The notes under the pieces were generated by a model that saw only the letters and a list, made by a program, of their open reading frames with translations, was not told where the DNA came from and searched no databases. Shown here one piece after another: positions 59,437 to 64,000 of a stretch of 64,000 nt of DNA. The translations under genes and the position numbers were made by a program. Within the stretch, counting starts at the first letter, position 1; the number at the start of each line of letters is the position of its first letter. This stretch comes from Toxonevra muliebris. Taxonomy: Eukaryota > Arthropoda > Insecta > Diptera > Pallopteridae. The DNA lies in contig OY829326.1 in NCBI GenBank assembly GCA_963691655.1, positions 41,257,989-41,321,988 of the forward strand, given 5' to 3'.

Positions 59437-61846
59437 TCTGGAAAATTAACAGAAATTATAAGATATAAACCCTTCGTTGAATTTTCTCTACTTACATATG
59501 TGCTTGAAATTAATATTGGTTAGTAAAGTAACCAATATATCTTAAACCTTGCGATGTAGGGTGTACCCAGTGCATATGCACATAAAAAAGAATAAAAACC
59601 AAAGTGAAATGAAGAAAAGCCAACCAAAATACATAGAAGAAGGAGGAAATTTAATAAGGAAACCCTGGGGATATGTTGTATTTATCGTGAATATAATAGA
59701 TATTTAAGAGATACTATAATATAGATTTGTGCAAATGTGCGGTATTCAAACTCGTTCCTGCCTCCTCACATACATATATGGCGAGCAGTTTTATTTGATT
59801 ATGATGATTATGTTTTGCATTAATTTTTTTACTTTTTTTTCGAAAATGCAATGGTTAAAATACATATCTGCAATGTAGATGGCGTTTTCCATTCATTAAA
59901 CTTAGACATTGTTGCCGCAGAATTTCGTTACCATTTCACGACCTTCTTTTACTTCTGCTGCTGTTGCCAACTGAACATATTTTCCCCCAAATGCAATTTT
60001 TCTCTAATTTTTACCTTTTTTATTTTTGTTTTTCGCGAACGTGTTCAAATGAATAACCGTTATAATTAAGAAATATTATGGAAATGCGCGCAAATTGAGG
60101 AAACGAAATTTTCCAGATTCGTATTTTTTTTTTATAGAATTCTTTCATTTTTATTTTGCCTTTTCACTCTTGTTAATTTAGCAAATTTTGCATGAAGCTG
60201 CGGTTGAGATTGTGGTTGTTTTTTTGAAAGCAAAATGGCAGCTCCGTCCGTTTTGTCAGTCCACAATTATGGCGGGCGGTCGTTGGTTTTCTACTCTTCT
60301 TCTTCTGCATTTTTGTTTGGTGTTTTTTGTTTGGTTTTTTTGAACTTCCGGTTCGTTGCTTGTGCTATGGTGCATTTGTATTTTTACTACACTAATGCCG
60401 TGTGGCAGGCAGGCAGTCAGTCAGGCAAGCTTCATCTACTGTGAAGGTAGAAAAAACATTTTAGGTATAAAAATAATTATATGTAAATCTCTTTGTTGCA
60501 ATCATGGCAATTTCAAGGATTTTCTTTTAATTAAAAATATATAAAAAAAATTGCACAAAAATGAGATGGTAATTGATGTTGCTTTAAAATGTGAGCGCAT
60601 AAATTTAATATTTTATTAAATTTTGGCAAAGGGAAACCAAGAAACCAAAAGTAAATTATACAAATGAACAAGATCAATTATTCTAGCAAATGATCGTGCG
60701 CCTTAAATTAAAATTTATTTAATAATACACCACAAAATGTTTGATTGGACCGAACAATGAAATGATTGTTCCAATCAAAATAGAACAATAAAATAAGGCC
60801 TTCATCGAGGGGAGGTTAAGTTATTGTCAATCAATTACCGATCAATGTAAATCGATCAAATCTACCGCAATTGATAGGCAACAAAAATCAAACAACAGCA
60901 ACATCAAACAAAGTGTGAAGAGAACACGAGTATTGTACCTACAGCAGCTCTTTGAAATTAAAAAAGAGAAGAATGGAAAAAACGAGGGTAACATTTCTTT
61001 TTTCACATCGAACTATGAGGGGTGAACTGTTAAAAAAAAAAAAAACTAAACAAAAAAAGAGACCGTCCGTCCCAAAAAGGTATTCAGAGCTGCTCATCAT
61101 TATGCGTCAAACAGTTTGAAAAATAATTGTTTAAAAAAAGGTTAATAGGCTTAAGTATTTTTTTCTTTGCATTATGTCAATTTTGCTTAACACACTTGAG
61201 AGATTGTTGAGTTTGTTATATGCCAATTTCGAGGTTCGGTTCCACAAACAGATACTTGTTGTTTGATGCCTTTTCTGCATTATAAAACGTGTTGATTTTT
61301 TTAAATTGACTTGTTAGCATAAGCAGAAAAAAATGATGGCATTTATGTGTCAATAATTCATCAAAGATAATTCCAAAAAACCATACACCAGTGAGGGATA
61401 ACAGGGGTACATTTGATTAATTGATTTAACATGGAGAGAAATCTACATTTAGAGTGAAGATTAATTGATTTTTAAAAGGAAATCATTTAGATTATGGGCT
61501 GATGTACGGGGTACATTCAAAAGTTTATCGTTTAACAATTCTGTAATTTAAATAATCAATCCTTAATAAAATGGTTGCTTCCAATGAAGGCGCACTCTAG
61601 TATAATTTTTTCATTGAAGTATTTCATTCACAGTCCATCAGTTTTCTTAAAAAAAATTTATATACCTACATTAAAGAGAGTGAGAAATTCTATAAAAGAT
61701 TAGACCTTTCGAGTTTTATTAAATTGTTCATATTTTTGTAATGGAGCCTCCTCTAACAGTTACCGAAAATGTGTTGCCCTGTCTAAAAAACTCCGGTATT
61801 TAAATATTGAGTGAAATCAGCCGCTACATATAAGTAGTGGATGAAT
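59437..61846. other. Non-coding, no gene seen
   Basis: Short frames near 59851 and 60235 have no recognised motif. AT-rich with homopolymers. Confidence 0.4.
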
Positions 61847-61848
61847 TA

Positions 61849-62745
61849 CAGTATACCGCCAAACCATTAGAAACACCACAAACTTTCTATGATTTTGTTT
61901 GTGAATGCAGTGGGTTTTAACAGTTTTGAAAAGATATTGCTAAACTTTTTTTTTCAGGAACTGTTTTCTAGTGACAATTTAGGACCGATTAGTCAAGTAA
62001 TAAAGCGGAAGTTTAACCTTAACCCCCTTCTTTGTACCAAAAATCAAACCTATGTCTTTTGAAATATTATGGTACAAATAAGTGTTAACCTTGACCATTT
62101 CTGAATTTTTTTTCTTGTACCATAAGTGCATAAATGTCAGTTGACTTCAGTAGCTCTACAAAGGTCCGAGCCGCCTTAAAAAGGAGACTCAAAAAATGTA
62201 GTTTGCTCTATTTTTGTCATACCATGAGCCTGTCCTTCGAGAAGATGTAATTGTTTGAAAACTTTTTTGGTTTTAATTCTATAAAGATTATAGACTACAA
62301 TGACAAAGGTTTTTGCTCCAATAACACATTCGAGAAAGATGAAATTGTACGAATAAAATAAGGGTGAAACTACGTTTTTTGAGTCGCCTCTTTACGGCTA
62401 CGTAGATCCTTGTATGCATACATATGAAGTGAGCTGAAAATGCGATTGTGTAGGAACATCTATGCACTTATGGTGCAAATAAAAAAAAAATGTTGGAAGT
62501 CAAAGCGAAATTTTTTTTTTTATCCAAAAACGAATCCTTGGATTTTTAAAAAAAGTTAACTTAATTTCCGCAGTAAGAATAAACTTTTCCATTATTACTT
62601 GACAAACCAGTCCGAAATTGTAACCAGAAAACAGTTCCTGGAAAAAAAGTTTGGCAAAATATTTTTAAAACGGTTAAAACTCACTGTATTTACGAGCAAA
62701 ACTAAGGAAAGTTTCTGGTGTTTCTAATAGTTTGGCGGTATACTG
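61849..62745. mobile_element. Tc1/mariner-type element, 897 bp, ~200-bp inverted ends
   Basis: Left end CAGTATACCGCCAAACCATT and right end, read inward, CAGTATACCGCCAAACTATT, with TA at 61847-61848 and 62746-62747. Complementarity extends about 200 bases ('ttagaaacacca', 'caggaactgttttct', 'caagtaataa'). No transposase remains. Confidence 0.85.
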
Positions 62746-62801
62746 TAGATCCTAGTATCAGATTAGCGGTATTCAGATGAATGTGTCTTCCCGACGGTGA
62801 A

Positions 62802-63110
62802 GTACTATTACTACTACTATTATGGCACAACAGCCCATGGAGGACCTTGACCGAGCTTTTCGCACCCATTCATGTTTTGTAAGTTATATTTATACGCGAA
62901 GGAAAGGGACCTACAGTTTTAAGCCGAATTTGAACGGCGAAGTGAAAAGCTTTTCATAGGCAATTTTTGGTCTTGGAGGTTTGCCAGTGCCAGCCAAGAG
63001 GTGGTGCCGTGTAGAAACATTTTTATTTTCTATTTTTGATTTTTGACTGTGCCGCGCACTCCCCTGGGTAGCAGTCTAGTACACTAATCACTAGTAAGCC
63101 TACAAGGACC
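62802..63110 (-). mobile_element. tRNA-derived SINE (family 1), copy 5
   Basis: The tail (TATTATGGCACAACAGCCC with (TAC)n), the body and the head ('ggttagtg'-like 'gattagtgtactagactgct') are present. Part of the B-box region is lost. It lies about 60 bases from the Tc1-type element. Confidence 0.75.
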
Positions 63111-63358
63111 ATTAAAGAAATATCCTATTGTAAAATAATGTGGAGAAACTAAATTTTTTGAAGTTGGCACGATTATTTGTCAAGATTTTTGAAAGGGGTG
63201 TTACCGGCTCTAGAACGACTTTACTATCATAAAATGAATTTACTGTTAAAGGCGAAACTTGTATGCTAATGATAGGGTCAAAACAGTCACTTTATCTTAG
63301 AATCATTTTAGTCTGAACCTTACTTATGAATCCATATGATTTTGCATTGATATATAGG
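63111..63358. other. Non-coding spacer
   Basis: No gene recognised. Confidence 0.4.
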
Positions 63359-63661
63359 TGGAAAATAACACAGATCCTATAGAAAACAGCTGGCTCTATA
63401 TGTGTGACAAGGGCATTCCATGCCTGTCATCTTTACGATAAAGCATGAGGCCTGAGGCCAAAAATTATGTATTGGTTATATCAAAGAATAATCACACCTT
63501 TGGTCACCTATGCAACAATTGCTTGGTGGTTGAAAACACAGCAAGCGAAGGCGCAATCTAAGTTAAACAAACTTCATCGCCTAACTTGTCTGGATATCAC
63601 AGGGGCAATAAAAATGTGTCCCACGGCAACAATTGAGGCAATAACTGGAATTACACTTAAT
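63359..63661 (+). pseudogene. Non-LTR retrotransposon RT fragment
   Basis: The translation has RPKIMYWLYQRIITPLVTYA, then AWW and LTCLDITGAIKMCPTA. It matches the thumb region of the fragment at 40230-40480 (LYTSIIRPILTYA, CIGITGAIRSCST), so both belong to the same broad RNase H-bearing group. A few upstream codons (CDKAFHACHLYDKA) are read before a stop. No start or catalytic domain. Confidence 0.75.
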
Positions 63662-64000
63662 AGTTAAAATGAAAGCCAGTTTAAGTGCTCTTAGACTGCC
63701 TAATGTAAACTGATGTAATTTCAAAAGTATATTTCAGAACAGTCCAGCTTTTGATTCCCAATCTCTTATTATTGTATGGGTGAGTTTTTATATTATACGG
63801 CACACAAAGATTCGGGACCTATGAAGGACCTAAGTGCCCCCCTTTTTGTTAGGCTGTCCGCCATTTCATTTTCCTCGAATTCTTCATGACTTAGGATCCA
63901 AGCCAGTGTAACTTTGTGCCTGTTGGATAGGGTTTAAAGGAGCTTAAAATAATCCCCTAGAATTTTTTGGTATGTGAGTTAAGAGCTTTTAGAACTACTT
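63662..64000. other. Window end, unresolved
   Basis: May continue the decayed retrotransposon; no clear reading. Confidence 0.3.

Noticed and set aside
1..64000. CRISPR arrays, bacterial operons or phage
   Set aside because: Spliced genes, signal-peptide trypsins and insect transposons show nuclear eukaryotic DNA; no regular spacer arrays were seen.

Overview
The window reads as chromosomal DNA of an insect, most likely a higher fly (Brachycera). Coding sequences are AT-rich and sparse. There are small intronless trypsin-type protease genes, a gene with short canonical GT-AG introns, and intronless divergent ionotropic receptors. The space between is filled with decayed transposons, MITEs and SINEs. 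A tephritid-like fly is plausible, but that is inference; no species can be named from sequence alone.

Layout. 0-10 kb: four secreted trypsin-like serine proteases, one on the minus strand (19-810) and three on the plus strand (3236-4048, 5063-5854, 9162-9950). All have a complete catalytic triad and the trypsin-type Asp in the S1 pocket. Between them lie a 40-bp-period minisatellite, a diverged 307-bp tandem duplication and Tc1/mariner-type remnants. 10.9-15.7 kb: twelve exons on the minus strand encode the first ~813 residues of TRAPPC11 (fly gryzun), a TRAPP-complex subunit for ER-Golgi traffic. Its last ~300 codons are not in the window, so the four proteases may sit inside one of its introns. 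16-25 kb: repeats only (a piggyBac-like MITE with TTAA duplications, SINEs, a BED-finger transposase remnant, several inverted-repeat elements). 25.97-26.77 kb: a fifth trypsin-like gene. A broken ~100-bp protease fragment resembling it lies at 35.55 kb. 27-43 kb: an exact 318-bp tandem duplication, a degenerate satellite-like array, several inverted-repeat elements, and a Tc1-type element interrupted by a LINE fragment. 43.7-48.5 kb: a tandem pair of intact divergent ionotropic receptors preceded by a 3' remnant of a third. 48.5-64 kb: no convincing cellular gene. It holds a hAT-type element with an 8-bp target duplication and an internal ~12-bp degenerate repeat, two non-LTR retrotransposon remnants, SINEs, and a Tc1/mariner-type element with ~200-bp inverted ends.

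The genes form three unrelated functional groups: digestion or proteolysis (trypsins), vesicle traffic (TRAPPC11) and chemosensation (ionotropic receptors). I found no clear novel multi-gene system. The most informative signals are the nested or interrupted TRAPPC11 locus, the conversion-like tract shared by the receptors, a hammerhead-like core between the receptors, and the layered mobile elements. All comparisons are by eye from family knowledge; no alignment or database search was run.
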